NCBI RefSeq assembly: GCF_902635505.1
Contig: NC_045427.1
Span: forward strand, 593,917,665 to 593,981,664
Length of the DNA stretch: 64,000 bases
Source of the DNA: Sarcophilus harrisii
Lineage: Eukaryota; Chordata; Mammalia; Dasyuromorphia; Dasyuridae
Direction: 5' to 3'
Shown piece after piece: positions 34,548 through 44,885 of the stretch (positions within the stretch are counted from its first letter, which is position 1; each line of letters starts with the position of its first letter). The notes below the pieces were generated by a model. That model saw nothing but the letters and a program-made list of their open reading frames with translations. It made no database searches and was not told the origin of the DNA. A program made the position numbers and the translations under genes.

Positions 34548-36540
34548 TTTTTAAAATTTCAATATCATTTTGTTTTTCAAATTATATGTAAAGATTTTTT
34601 TTAACATTCATTTTTTAAAGATTTTGAGTTATAATTTTTTTGCTTCCTTTCTCCTTTATCTCCCTCCTCCCCAAGGCAACAAGCAATCTGGTATAGGTTG
34701 TACATGCATAATCATTTTAAAACATATTTTCATATTAATCATGTTGTGAAATAAAAAATCAGAGAAAAAGCAAATAAATAACAACAAAAAAGGTGAAAAT
34801 AATATGCTTCGATCTGTATTCAGTCTCCATAGTTCTCTCTCTGGATGTGAATGGCATTTTCTATCCCGAGTCTGTTGAATTATCTTGTATCGCTGTTTTG
34901 CTGAGAAGAGCTAAGTCTGTCACAATCTATCATCGCATAATCTTGCTATTACTATGTATAGTTTTATTTTGGTTCTGGTCACTTCACTCAGTATCAGTTC
35001 ATGTAAGTCTTTCCAGGCTTTTCTGAAATCATTCTGCTTATTATTTCTTATAGAACAATAATATTTCATTACATTCATGTACTATAACTTATTCAGCCAT
35101 TCCCCAATTGATGGGCATCTACTCCATGTTCCTTGTACTTTCCAGTTCCTTGGTACTACAAAAAGGGCTGCTACAAACATTGTTGCACATGCTGGTCCTT
35201 TTTCCTCTTTCATGATCTCATAACTCAGTAGTTAGTCCAATAATTCTTATATCATCCTTCTTTGATCTGTTTTCCAAGTCAGTTGTTTTTCCAATGAAAG
35301 ATATTTCACATTTCTCTTTCCCCCCATTATTTTGATTTCATTTTATGATTTCTTAATATCTCATGTAATCATCAGTTTCTAGTTGCTCAGTTCTACTTTT
35401 CAAGGAGTTACTTTCTTCAGTGAGTTTTTGTGTCTCTTTTTTTCCATTTGGCAGATTCTACTTTTTAAGGTGTTCTCTTCAGTGGATTTTTGTGCCTCTT
35501 TTACCATTTGGCCTATGAAGTTGTTATTTTCAGTATTTTGTTTTGCGTCTCCTTTATCAAACTCTTGACTCTTTTTTTCCCATGATTTTCCTGGATAATG
35601 ATACAAGATAACATTTCTTTCCCAAACTTTACCTCTATTATTTAATTTTAAAAATCCTTTTTGAGCTCTTCCAGGAATTCATTCTTTTTGTTTGAGACCA
35701 GTTCACAGTTTTCTTTGAGGTTTTTAATATAGCTATTTTTTATTTTTTTTTATTTTTCTGAATTTGTATTTTGAATTTCCCTGTCAACAGTAGTAGTTTT
35801 CTATGGTTAGGTTCTTTTTTGCTGTTGTTTGCTCATTTCCCCAGCCTATATTTCTTGACTTTTAACTTTATGCTAGAGTTATGCTTCCAGGGTGGAGGGG
35901 GTACCGTCCCAAGCTTCAGGGTTTTTTTGTGTTGCTATTTTCAGGGCTAATTCTAGAGGTTTTTAAGTTTTCAATACTTCTAAAGAAGTGTGATCTAAGG
36001 AGAGGTGTGGTTGCTGCTCTCTTGGCCTGTGTTCTGGTCTGTGAGAGACAATGAGCATTCTATTCTGCTTGGAACCATGACCAGAGTTCTCAGTCCCACT
36101 GTGGTCAAAAGTTCTGACATGCTGTTGCTCCTTTTTGCTCTGGGATTATGACACAGAAATGAGTATGGGTGACACAACAGAATACTGTATAATGCCAGCA
36201 CTTAAGGGTTCCCTCTAATCTCCTTCTGACCAGTTGTCCAACTCCCTTACAGCCTGAGGGCTGAGAACTCCAGGCAATTCAGTTACCTCCAAAACCTGCT
36301 GCTGACTTGTCATGCGGAGACCTGTGCTGGATTATGCTCCATTTTTACCCTAGTGAGACAATTTTTCCTCCCAGCCTTCTAAGTTGTCTTGAGCTGGAAA
36401 AATTGTTTCTCCCTGTCCTGCTGGATCAACTGCTCCAGCATGCATTTGAAGGCATTATATTAAATTTGTTTACAGGGGAATTTAGGAATGTTCAGGTGAA
36501 TCCCTTCCTTTATTTTTCTATCTTGGTTCCACCCCTACTT
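34548..36540 (-). mobile_element. Internally deleted L1 LINE
   Basis: The minus-strand 5' start is near 36535 (plus strand 'tctatcttggttccacccc', the reverse of GGAACCAAGATAG). The ORF1 coiled coil lies at 35606-35400 (SRICQMEKK; a repeat unit near 65 bp occurs about twice). The sequence then jumps to the end of ORF2 and the 3' UTR at about 35225-34548. Nearly all of ORF2 is missing. Same design as the L1 at 1-3767, with a larger deletion. Confidence 0.8.
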
Positions 36541-36699
36541 CTTCCTTCACTTCTCCCCAATCTTTCCTTTCTTTTATGTTCTCCTTCCTTTCCTCCTTAG
36601 AACTACCTTAGGCCCTTTTTACCTCTTCTTTATGATAACTTCCATTCATCAAAAAATGGATGGACCCATATGCTCTATCTATCCTTTACCCATATGAAC

Positions 36700-37165
36700 A
36701 ATAGATTGCTTGGATTGGGCCATTCTTCAGCATAAAAAATCTTTAGTGGCTCATCCTTGCTTATTAAACAAAAAATAAACTACTTAGTTAAGCATTTGAC
36801 ATATTCATTTCCCATTTCTCTTTCTTATCTGCCCTCCCTCATGTCTGCCATTGTTTATTCCTAGAATGGTCTTCCTTCTCCTCAAAAATCTCATCTTTCT
36901 TTCAAGGTGCCATTTCATTCATATGATCTTGACCGCTGGTCCTCTAAGTGGAAATGATCTATCCATTCTCAAATGTCTTGAAGTATTTTTGTCTAGATCT
37001 TCCCTTTTTATTTGTCATAGTCTGTCTTGTAATATTGTTCATGCTCATGTCTTATTCCTTTCTGTTAGATTATACACTCTGAGGGCAAGTGCTATAAATT
37101 ATTTCATCTTTATGTTCCTAATTCAATGTAGTTCACATGATTCATGCTTAATAAATGTTTTTTGA
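36700..37165 (+). mobile_element. L2 LINE 3' end
   Basis: 'tacactctgagggcaagtgc' and 'catgcttaataaatgttttt' are the L2 tail blocks. Upstream text from 36700 also follows L2. I see nothing from 37170 to 37680. Confidence 0.7.
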
Positions 37166-37687
37166 AATTTTTTAAAAAGGGCTTTGCAAAGAGCAAAACT
37201 CTTTTTTTTGGCAAACAGGAGCTTCCTAAATTATCTGTATTTATTTGAATACCTGTGAAAGATAAGAGGGTGAAGATATTGGAGGAATGGTGGGCGTCTT
37301 CCAAGTCTTCAACACTCCCAACAGATTGGTAAATAATCAGACAAGTAGGAGGAGCCAGGAGGATTCAAAGCAGCAGTTTTTGGGAGAAGTAATCCAGTAG
37401 TAATAGCATTAGACAACAAAATAAGTCACAAGTCCATTTGGAAACCTCTATATTTTATCACTGACTACTCCTAGCTCCAGTACTGGAAAACCTGGCAAAA
37501 AGGTCTGGTTTAAAAAAAAAAGTGAGAGCAGGGAGAACCTAGTGAAGGGTGTGGAAGAATTGCAGGCAATTATAGAACATAAAATAGGTCACTATCTTTT
37601 AATCACAAGCCAATCATTTTGTTGGAGACAAATTAGTTTTAGCTAAATCAGTTCTATGGAAGGAGTGAAATTCAGTTCAGCAAATAT

Positions 37688-37890
37688 GTCTTCCTCCCTC
37701 CCTCCCTTTCCTTTTATCTCTTCCTTCCTTCCTTTTTTCCCTCCTTCTTTCCTTCCCTCCCTCCTTCCCTCCTCCCTCTCTCCCTTCCTTTCCTTTCATC
37801 CCTCCCTTTCTCCTTCCTTCCCTTCCTCCTTCCTTTTTTCTTTCCTTCCTTCTTTTCCTTCTTTCATCCCTCCTTTCTTCCTTCCTTTGT
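37688..37890. repeat. CCTT/CCCT-rich microsatellite
   Basis: About 200 bp of CCTT, CCCT and CTTT units. Open frames over it on both strands are artefacts of the repeat. Confidence 0.95.
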
Positions 37891-37892
37891 GC

Positions 37893-37995
37893 CCATGGGT
37901 TAAGCACCTACTCTGTGACTTGGCATGACGTTAGGCCTATTAAAATGAAGACAAAATCCAAACAGTTCTTACCTTCAAGGGGATTATGTTCCTAG
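37893..37995 (-). mobile_element. L2 LINE tail scrap
   Basis: 'ttaagcacctactctgtgac' followed by 'ttcttaccttcaagggg' is the antisense L2 tail. Confidence 0.5.
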
Positions 37996-38065
37996 TGGTG
38001 ACAAGAAAATACCAAATATATTCCAAGATATACAAAGTAACAAAGAAAGAAGAGAGGTCACTAAA

Positions 38066-38267
38066 AATTTGGGAATTAGGAAATAATGTTTAATCTATAT
38101 CAGATTATATATATCAATTTTAAGTTATATCAGATTACTTGCTGTCCTGGGGAAGGGGAAAGTAAGCAGAAAATTTTGGAACACAAAGCCATATAAAGAT
38201 GTATGTTGAAAAGTATTTTTACATGTATTTGGAAAAATAAAATACTATTAAAAAAAAAAAAAAAAAG
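38066..38267 (+). mobile_element. L1 LINE 3' terminus with poly-A
   Basis: 'ttggaacacaaagccatata', 'gtatttggaaaaataaaata' (polyadenylation signal) and then a poly-A tail at 38251-38266. Confidence 0.75.
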
Positions 38268-38779
38268 AAAGACGTTTTAGAGTAGACCTCCTCTCCTCAA
38301 CTGTTCCTTGAAGGAAGTTAAAAGATAAGGGGGAAAACATCCTGCCTTCGATGAATCCATAGCCAATGTTGTAATCCCTTTTCTGTTTACTTTGCAATTC
38401 TGAGCACATGCATACTCCACGTGTCAGGATGTGTTTGGTTTTGTTTGCTGTGAGAACATCTTGGTAACTATCAGAAACAGTCATTTTATCGATTTCTCAG
38501 CCTCACTTAGATTACAAAGGAAGTTTTCTGTTGCCCAGGTTGTCCACAGCAATCTGATCTGAAAAGTACAGCTGTGAGTGTATTAATTTGAGCAAGGAGT
38601 CAGAGGGTCTTAGAAGCCTACCAACCTACACTGGGCACAACTAGATCTGGGCACTCAGTTTGGAGGCAAGTTAGAAGTTATAAATAGAGTGGGGAGAAGA
38701 GGAACTTTACAGTTTAACTGGAAAGATATGAGGAGTTGAACTTGTATATTGAAGACAGATATGTGCTGTGTTTGCAGGC

Positions 38780-39100
38780 AATTGTAAAGCAATTCACTTC
38801 CCTCCTTGACCCTTTAAACAAGCTTTTCCCCATACCTGGGATGGTCTCCCTCCTCACTTTCACCTTAGAATCCTTAACTCCCTTCAGAGCTCAGCTTCAG
38901 GGAGGGTTACCTGCTCTATGAGGTTTTCCTGATGCCCCCGGATAATAGTACTTGGTAGTATTCCTCACATGCTTAATAAATGTTGGTTGATTGCTTGATA
39001 GAATCTTTCTTCTCCCTACAATTCTTTTATACTCACTTTTAAACTATTATATATTCTTTTATATGTATATATAGTGTTCCCCCCACCTCCCATAAGCTCC
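38780..39100 (+). mobile_element. L2 LINE 3' end
   Basis: 'cttcagagctcagcttcagg', 'atgaggttttcctgatgccc' and 'cttaataaatgttggttgat' follow the L2 tail. No feature is seen at 38270-38780. Confidence 0.7.
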
Positions 39101-39114
39101 ATTATGACAAGACT

Positions 39115-39430
39115 TTCCTTCCTCCCTCCCTCCTTCTTCCTTCCTTCTCCTTTCCTCCCTCCTTCCCTCCTTTCCTTCTTTCTTCCCTCCCTCTCTCCAT
39201 TACTCCCTCCCTCCCTCCTTTCTTCCTTCCCTCTTCCTTTTCCTTCCTTCCTTCCTTTCTTCCTCTCCCTCCCTCCTTTCCTCTCTTTCTCCCCCTCCTT
39301 CTCTCACTGTTTCCTTCCTTTCCCCCCCCCCCTCTCTCTCTCTCTCTCTTTCTCTTTCGGTGTGTGTGTATATGTCTCTCCTTCCCTTCCTTCCTTTCTC
39401 CCTCCTTTCCTTTTTCTCCCTCTTTCTGTT
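39115..39430. repeat. CCTT/CTCT-rich microsatellite
   Basis: More than 300 bp of polypyrimidine on the plus strand, with a C run and (CT)n at about 39324-39352 and a short TG run after it. It is interspersed with TTCC units. Confidence 0.95.
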
Positions 39431-39439
39431 CCTTTATTT

Positions 39440-41010
39440 TTTGTATCCCCACAGTCCAGTACAGGACATGGCAAATGGTACCTACTTAGTCAACCTTGAT
39501 TGGCTGTTGGGTGAATTCTGTTCTTGCTAAACTCTGAGTCTTAATTCTTTAATTTTGATTTTCTTTCTTGCTTTGTTGATCTTTGTGGCTTTTGGTTCAT
39601 CCTTTTCCTAACTTGTTTCTCCTCCCAAACTGAGCTACTCTCTCTTTCATGTTTCCAGAGGCCATTCTGAAGTTTCCCTGAGCTGTTTTGCCTCAGTAAG
39701 AAGATGAGACCAAAAGGGAGAACCTAGTTGACCTGAGATTTTGGAAAAAATCCTGGAAGGTAAATAGGTAGATTTTGTTTACGGGGCACTACTTTGGTTA
39801 TTATTAATTAATTCCATACCCTCCTACCAATGGCTCAAAAATGGGGTAGAGATGGTTAGATTCTAGAAGCAGGAATCATGTCTGTGTAGAATGACCTTTT
39901 TCAGAACCCATCCTTGCTCAACAAGAATGAAAATCATTGGATTCTCTCACCTGAAGGTGCTGAAAAGAATACTAACATTTTGATAGGTTAAGCCCACAAT
40001 TAACAAGCCCACATTTACTTTAAACTAAATCCTTCCTTTGAAAACTGGTCTCATATTTTTTTGTTTTTGTTTTTGTTTTTTGGAGGATGGATTGATGACA
40101 GACATGAAATCTTATTTAGGACAGGTCTTAAAGGGACATCCTGTTACCTTCTCCATCACCAACCCATTGCCTCTCCTCATCCCCTCCTCCCCCCCACGCT
40201 TCTCTTTTGGAAGTGTTTCTAAGAGAATGAGAACAAGTTCAGAGAATAGGAAAAGCGAATGGAATTCAAGAGGTCCATTGTGACTCCCTAAGAAATACCT
40301 TCTATACCCATTGTTAAATCTAAGGAATTATTTGAACTTCAGTATATAATTCTCAATTCTGTGAAAAATTTTTTTACACATTCATCTTATTTTAAGCTCA
40401 TAACTTTACCAGAACTATTAGGAAATCATTTCTCCCATTTTACAGACAAGAAAATTGAAGGTTAGTGACTTACATAAATCCACATATTTATTTGAATTAG
40501 GATAAAATTCTATCATGCAATCCAACTCCCTCCAGTGAGAAGATATTGAAATAAATCCATATTACAAAGACTGGTTGGGAAACAAAGGAACACACAAGAT
40601 TTTAGAGTAGCTGTTGTATGCTCTCCTTCTCTGCTATGCTCTATGTCTTGGAAATAATTATGTTTGTTCTTCATAGTAAACTGGTGAGATTGGCAAGACA
40701 GTGATTATTATCTCTGTTTTGCTCATAAGGAAACTGAGGTTCAAACTATGTGACTTATCTAAAGTCACATTACAAGCAAGAAGCAGAACTAGGCTTAAAG
40801 TCTAAATCTTGTGAATCCTGGTGCTCTTTCCATTATTCCTCATGACTTCCCTTCATTAATTACCCTGGCCAAATGGTAGACTCCTAGAGATTAGAAAATA
40901 TCTTAGTCTTCTTTGTATCCTCCAAAGGGCCTATTATAATTGAGCATTCAATATAAACTTGATAAATTTAAGGAAATTGAATTTCTGGACTGGTGAAGCT
41001 GAATCATGCC
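39440..41010. other. Intron sequence with MIR and L2 scraps
   Basis: MIR-like copies (+) are at about 40370-40520 ('cccattttacagacaagaaa') and 40640-40860 ('tcataaggaaactgaggttc'). An L2 tail (+) is at about 40870-40990. 39440-40370 holds nothing I can assign. Confidence 0.5.
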
Positions 41011-41024
41011 TATTTGCCATTTAC

Positions 41025-41172
41025 TTTTTTTTCCTTGCTGAGGCAATTGGGGTTAAGTGATTTGCCCAGGGTCACACACCAGGAAGGGTTAAGTGTCTGA
41101 GAGCAGATTCTAACTCGGGTCCTCCTGACTTCAGGGCCGGTGCTCTGTCCACTGCACCCCCCCTAGCTCCCG
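41025..41172 (-). mobile_element. tRNA-derived marsupial SINE next to the GPRIN2 acceptor
   Basis: Antisense SINE with a T tail and 'gggttaagtgatttgcccag' through 'gtgctctgtccactgcaccc'. A perfect 11-bp target duplication, TTGCCATTTAC, stands at 41014-41024 and 41173-41183. Its near edge is about 50 bp from the splice acceptor of the coding exon. Confidence 0.92.
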
Positions 41173-41240
41173 TTGCCATTTACCTTTTGCCAGGGCTCTG
41201 AAAGTGGTCTCTTCTTCCCACAGGGAAGCCTCTGTTGGCC

Positions 41241-42857
41241 ATGGCCACCAGCGACTCTCATCCAGAGTGCCAGCCCACGTCGACTCTCCACGGCCAGCCC
41301 CTGTCCAAGAGCTCCTCCAGTCTACTGACTGACAGACCAGCCAGTGGGCAGGAACTCCGCAAGAGTGTCAGTAGTACCGTCTGCCCAAGTCCTACCGGGG
41401 AGGCTGAGCCGAGCCAGTTGGCTGGAGAGGGTGTCGTGGGGACCGCAGCGGAATGCGAAGTGGGAAGTCCATTGGGAGCAGGGAGCCCAGAGCAGGCACC
41501 CTGCCCCTGGCAGGACAAGAGCTCCGCCTTCCGTTCCAAGAGCAGCACTGTTGGAAATGTGTACTCCATGGGGGAGAGGGAGCTGTCCCCTTCGAGCCTG
41601 GGGGTGCCAGGGGTGGTCGTGCAGCGGAGCCATTCGGATCTAGCCTCGGGGTGCCGGCATCTCAGCCTCAACGTTCCCATGGAGGCCAGCGTGAGCTGCT
41701 CTGCCCTGGGGTCCTCGCCAAGTGAAAGAAGCAATCTCCTTCCCAAGAGCGTGTTCATGCAGAAGCCTGGCCTGGGGCACTATGACAGTACGGACTCTGA
41801 CAAACAGCTGCCTTTCCCAGGGTCGACTGATGATGTGGGAGGGGATCTGCTCTCCCAAGGTGGTGAGGCTGCTGGGGATGCAGAAGTCATCCTACCCGCC
41901 TCTGTGCCTGGGAACAGCTCTAGGAGTGACTCAATTCAGGACCCAGGGGCTAGGACCCAAGGCAGCACCCCGCCTTGCTCTGTGCCCATGGCTCCTGGCC
42001 ACATCCACACCGCCTCTTCTCCCTACTGCCCGCGGCAGGCAGAGAGTGCTGTGAGGACGAATGATACCCACTCAGCCTACTGCCACCCCCTGCCCATCCC
42101 GTCCCTGCAGGTTGGCCCTGGGATGCTGTGCCCCATGAATGAAATGGGCGTCCCTGGATGCTGCCATGTCCTGTCTACACCAGAGATCCTGCCATTTCCC
42201 AAGCTGGTGTCCTCTGTGAGTGAATCTGGCCTCCATAACCAGCACTTGGTTAGGTACCACCGCCTGGCGGAAGAGGCGCCAGTTTGCATCCATTGTTATG
42301 CTCCGAACAAGTGCCCACAGCAGGAATCCATTGCAGGTTCTGCGCTCCTGGCAAACCCATCAACTCCAGACCCTGTCACCAAGACCAAAGATGTGTCCAC
42401 CATGACTTCCATTGGCGACCTAGCACTGGGGCCGTTGAGCTCTCTGCAGTGCAGGGATGCTGAGGTACAGACAGCTCCATCCACAGCCTGCAAGGCTGTG
42501 GCCACCAGTCCCTCTCCACTCAAAGACCAGGTGCCCCCCCATGTATTCCCAGAGGTGAACTTAGAGGTCAGCAGAGAGGAGCCCAAGTCCCCAGTGCGTG
42601 AGGTCAGGTGGGATGAAGAGGGGATGACCTGGGAGGTATATGGAGCTTCAGTTGATCCAGAAGTTCTGGGCCTGGCCATCCAGAAACATCTGGAGATTCA
42701 GATTGAACAGTTCCAGACAGTTCCCTCGAAAGAGGGTACCCAACCAGGTGGTGAGGAGGCCCTGATTAAGGAGGGGAAAAGAAGGCCCTTTCGAACCATG
42801 ATCCAGTCCCTGAGACGTCCCAGTTGCTGTGTCCACTCAAGCACAGCTGTGGAATAA
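41241..42857 (+). CDS. GPRIN2: G protein-regulated inducer of neurite outgrowth 2
   Basis: GPRIN proteins bind the activated alpha subunits of Gi/Go/Gz at the inner plasma membrane and promote neurite outgrowth. This open frame gives 538 aa in one exon, longer than human GPRIN2 (about 460 aa). Conserved with human: LSKSSSSLL (21-29), ELRKSVSSTV (38-47), SSTVGNVYSMG (near 100-110), QRSHSDL, SCSALGSSP, SVSESGL, TKDVSTMTS, AVATSPS, the C-terminal GPRIN domain at about 455-492 (VRWDEEGMTWEVYGA, DPEVLGLAIQKHLE) and the basic, cysteine-bearing tail QSLRRPSCC, where Cys529-Cys530 are likely lipid-anchored. The middle is low-complexity and poorly conserved, as in the family. The ATG at 41241 is chosen because the acceptor (ctcttcttcccacag) ends at 41223 and the ATG is followed by G. 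No break is seen. Expression in nervous tissue is inferred from the family. Confidence 0.95.
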   Translation: MATSDSHPECQPTSTLHGQPLSKSSSSLLTDRPASGQELRKSVSSTVCPSPTGEAEPSQLAGEGVVGTAAECEVGSPLGAGSPEQAPCPWQDKSSAFRSKSSTVGNVYSMGERELSPSSLGVPGVVVQRSHSDLASGCRHLSLNVPMEASVSCSALGSSPSERSNLLPKSVFMQKPGLGHYDSTDSDKQLPFPGSTDDVGGDLLSQGGEAAGDAEVILPASVPGNSSRSDSIQDPGARTQGSTPPCSVPMAPGHIHTASSPYCPRQAESAVRTNDTHSAYCHPLPIPSLQVGPGMLCPMNEMGVPGCCHVLSTPEILPFPKLVSSVSESGLHNQHLVRYHRLAEEAPVCIHCYAPNKCPQQESIAGSALLANPSTPDPVTKTKDVSTMTSIGDLALGPLSSLQCRDAEVQTAPSTACKAVATSPSPLKDQVPPHVFPEVNLEVSREEPKSPVREVRWDEEGMTWEVYGASVDPEVLGLAIQKHLEIQIEQFQTVPSKEGTQPGGEEALIKEGKRRPFRTMIQSLRRPSCCVHSSTAVE

Positions 42858-44541
42858 CAAGGATACCCTTTCCTTTGTATTCTCAGACTTTCTGGGAATG
42901 ACTGGTTCCCTCTGCTATAGAAGATGCATTATTCAGGAAAAAAAAATCATTACAAAGCCCTCTGGGATTGGGATGCCAGCCTGGATGGATAAGAAGTGTC
43001 TGAGACAGTCACTTAATTAGCAACACTCCCAGTCAACTCAAGTGGGAGGAAAAAAGAAAGAGATGGGAATTGTCAGTTGACTGCCATTGAAAAATCTCTG
43101 CCTGTTGACTCATCACCCATCTCTGCCTTCCTGTGCTGGAGCTAGACTCCAGCTCATCTATTTAGGTGCCATAAGCACTGAGGAGTATTTCTGGGTTTTT
43201 AAAGAGTCTGTTACTGCATCTCTACTTAATGGGGACTAAGCTTTCAAATTTAGCTTCAAAATGTTCTTTTTTGTTTTCAGTGTTACGTTGGTTAACCTCA
43301 TTTCAGACCTAATGCTGTAGTCTTATGAAACCTCAAAACCAAATGTGAGCCCTCTCCATAACCCCCCTCCACCTGATTGTGATTGCCTTTCCGTCATTGC
43401 TCAGTTAATGAATTACTAAGTTGCTCGGGGACTTCTGTTAGTTCTGAGTTATTTCTTCACTACAGGTAGAATGAACTGTTTCCTAAAGAAAGGCCTGCTT
43501 CAGAAAACATTTAATTGCAGTATGTGTGACCTGTGCCTGGGACTTACTTTGTGAATAGACAGGACAGTTAGTGATATCTGATTTCAGAGGTATCAGTAAA
43601 TCCTGTGGTTTGATTTCAGAGACACCTGAAAAGAATCTCTGTCCCCTTAATATTTGTAAACCAGTTTGCAATTCCATGATTGGAGCATCATTCCTTTAGC
43701 TTGAGACTCTCTGGCACTTGTTAAAATGCAAATGCTCCCTGAAGAAGGGTGTCACACATTAAGCCTTATGTGAGTGTGTACATCTCGGTATGATTAAGTT
43801 TGTCAGCTCCTTTTTGGACAACACATTTGGTAGGAAAGTAGAGACAAAAGTGCTGGGGTGCACAGGAAGTCCCACCTTTCATAAATGTGATCACGTCACG
43901 ATCTTGAGAAATTATAGCATATAAACGTAGCTTACATTCAAAGGGGCAATCTCTCCCTTTACTCTCCCAAGTCCAAGGACCAGGGGTATCATCCTGTCAT
44001 TTTTGTAGTTCCCCACAGAAACTTAGCTCATAGCTTTTACATAGCAAGCTGCAAACCCCCAGGTGTTGCCTTTTTAACGATGCTGGTGGGGATTTTGTTT
44101 TGTTTCTTGACATTGCATGGCTCACATTGCTGAATGTGGGGCAGGGTCTGGTCCCTGGCACAAGAGGCACTTCAGGGGGAGTGCATGCATTGTAAAGCGT
44201 CTCCCATGGTCCTGGCCACAGATGGATTGTCATGTTTTCAAGTGGGCTCTCAAGGTCTTTCTGGATCTTCCCATGTGGATCATGGAATATGGATGGATAC
44301 CAGTCTCTGCCTGCAAATCTGCCGTTTTTAAACTGGGAAAATTGGATCTAGAGGAGAAACTAATGCTCACATTTCCCTTTTGTTTGGGGGAAAGATCTGA
44401 GCCTTGGGTTCTTGACTTTTTTTTTTAAAGGAAAGAAAGAAACCATCGTAGTATTCTGGTACCAAAGTGAACCCAATCTGTATTCTTTTTGCACTGGCCC
44501 ATGCTGCATAGCGCCTTAGTTTTGAGATTTGTATGTGTATG

Positions 44542-44580
<39 letters not shown>

Positions 44581-44800
44581 ACGCACATGCCCATTGTGTG
44601 TTTTTGTTTTTGTTTTTTCAAAAAATTGAAATGTAATGAAAGGGCTAATACCACCCAGTAATATGAAATGTGTTCACGCTGCTTCCTCCGATGCTTTTCC
44701 CTCTCTTCTCTGTAAGGTTGTTGTCCCTTATACTATTTTAGTGTATTGTGTGCATGGAATATTTTGGTAACATGAAAAATGTGCCACCCTTAGTGTACAA
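42858..44800 (+). other. GPRIN2: Probable GPRIN2 3' UTR and flank
   Basis: About 1.7 kb after the stop is free of recognisable repeats, unlike the sequence on either side, which suits a long 3' UTR. A (TG)n run lies at 44544-44578. No canonical AATAAA follows within this stretch; 'aataaaatag' at 46741 is the first clear one but lies beyond repeats. The real end is not determined. Confidence 0.45.
44544..44584. repeat. (TG)n microsatellite
   Basis: Pure TG run followed by GCGCACGCAC. Confidence 0.95.
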
Positions 44801-44885
44801 AGATGACATTACTAAATAATAGCTCCAGAAGTTGATTCAGGCTTGTGCTGAGCTGCCCTCACTTTCTTCCTGTTCTCCCCTGAGA

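Noticed and set aside
37656-37928. Ser/Pro/Phe-rich and Lys/Glu/Arg-rich open frames
   Set aside because: Translations of the CCTT microsatellite on the two strands.
39074-39499. 141-aa and 116-aa open frames
   Set aside because: Also microsatellite translations.
41258-42836. Open frames on the minus strand and in other plus frames across the GPRIN2 exon
   Set aside because: They are shadows of the GC-rich GPRIN2 coding sequence; none shows family motifs.
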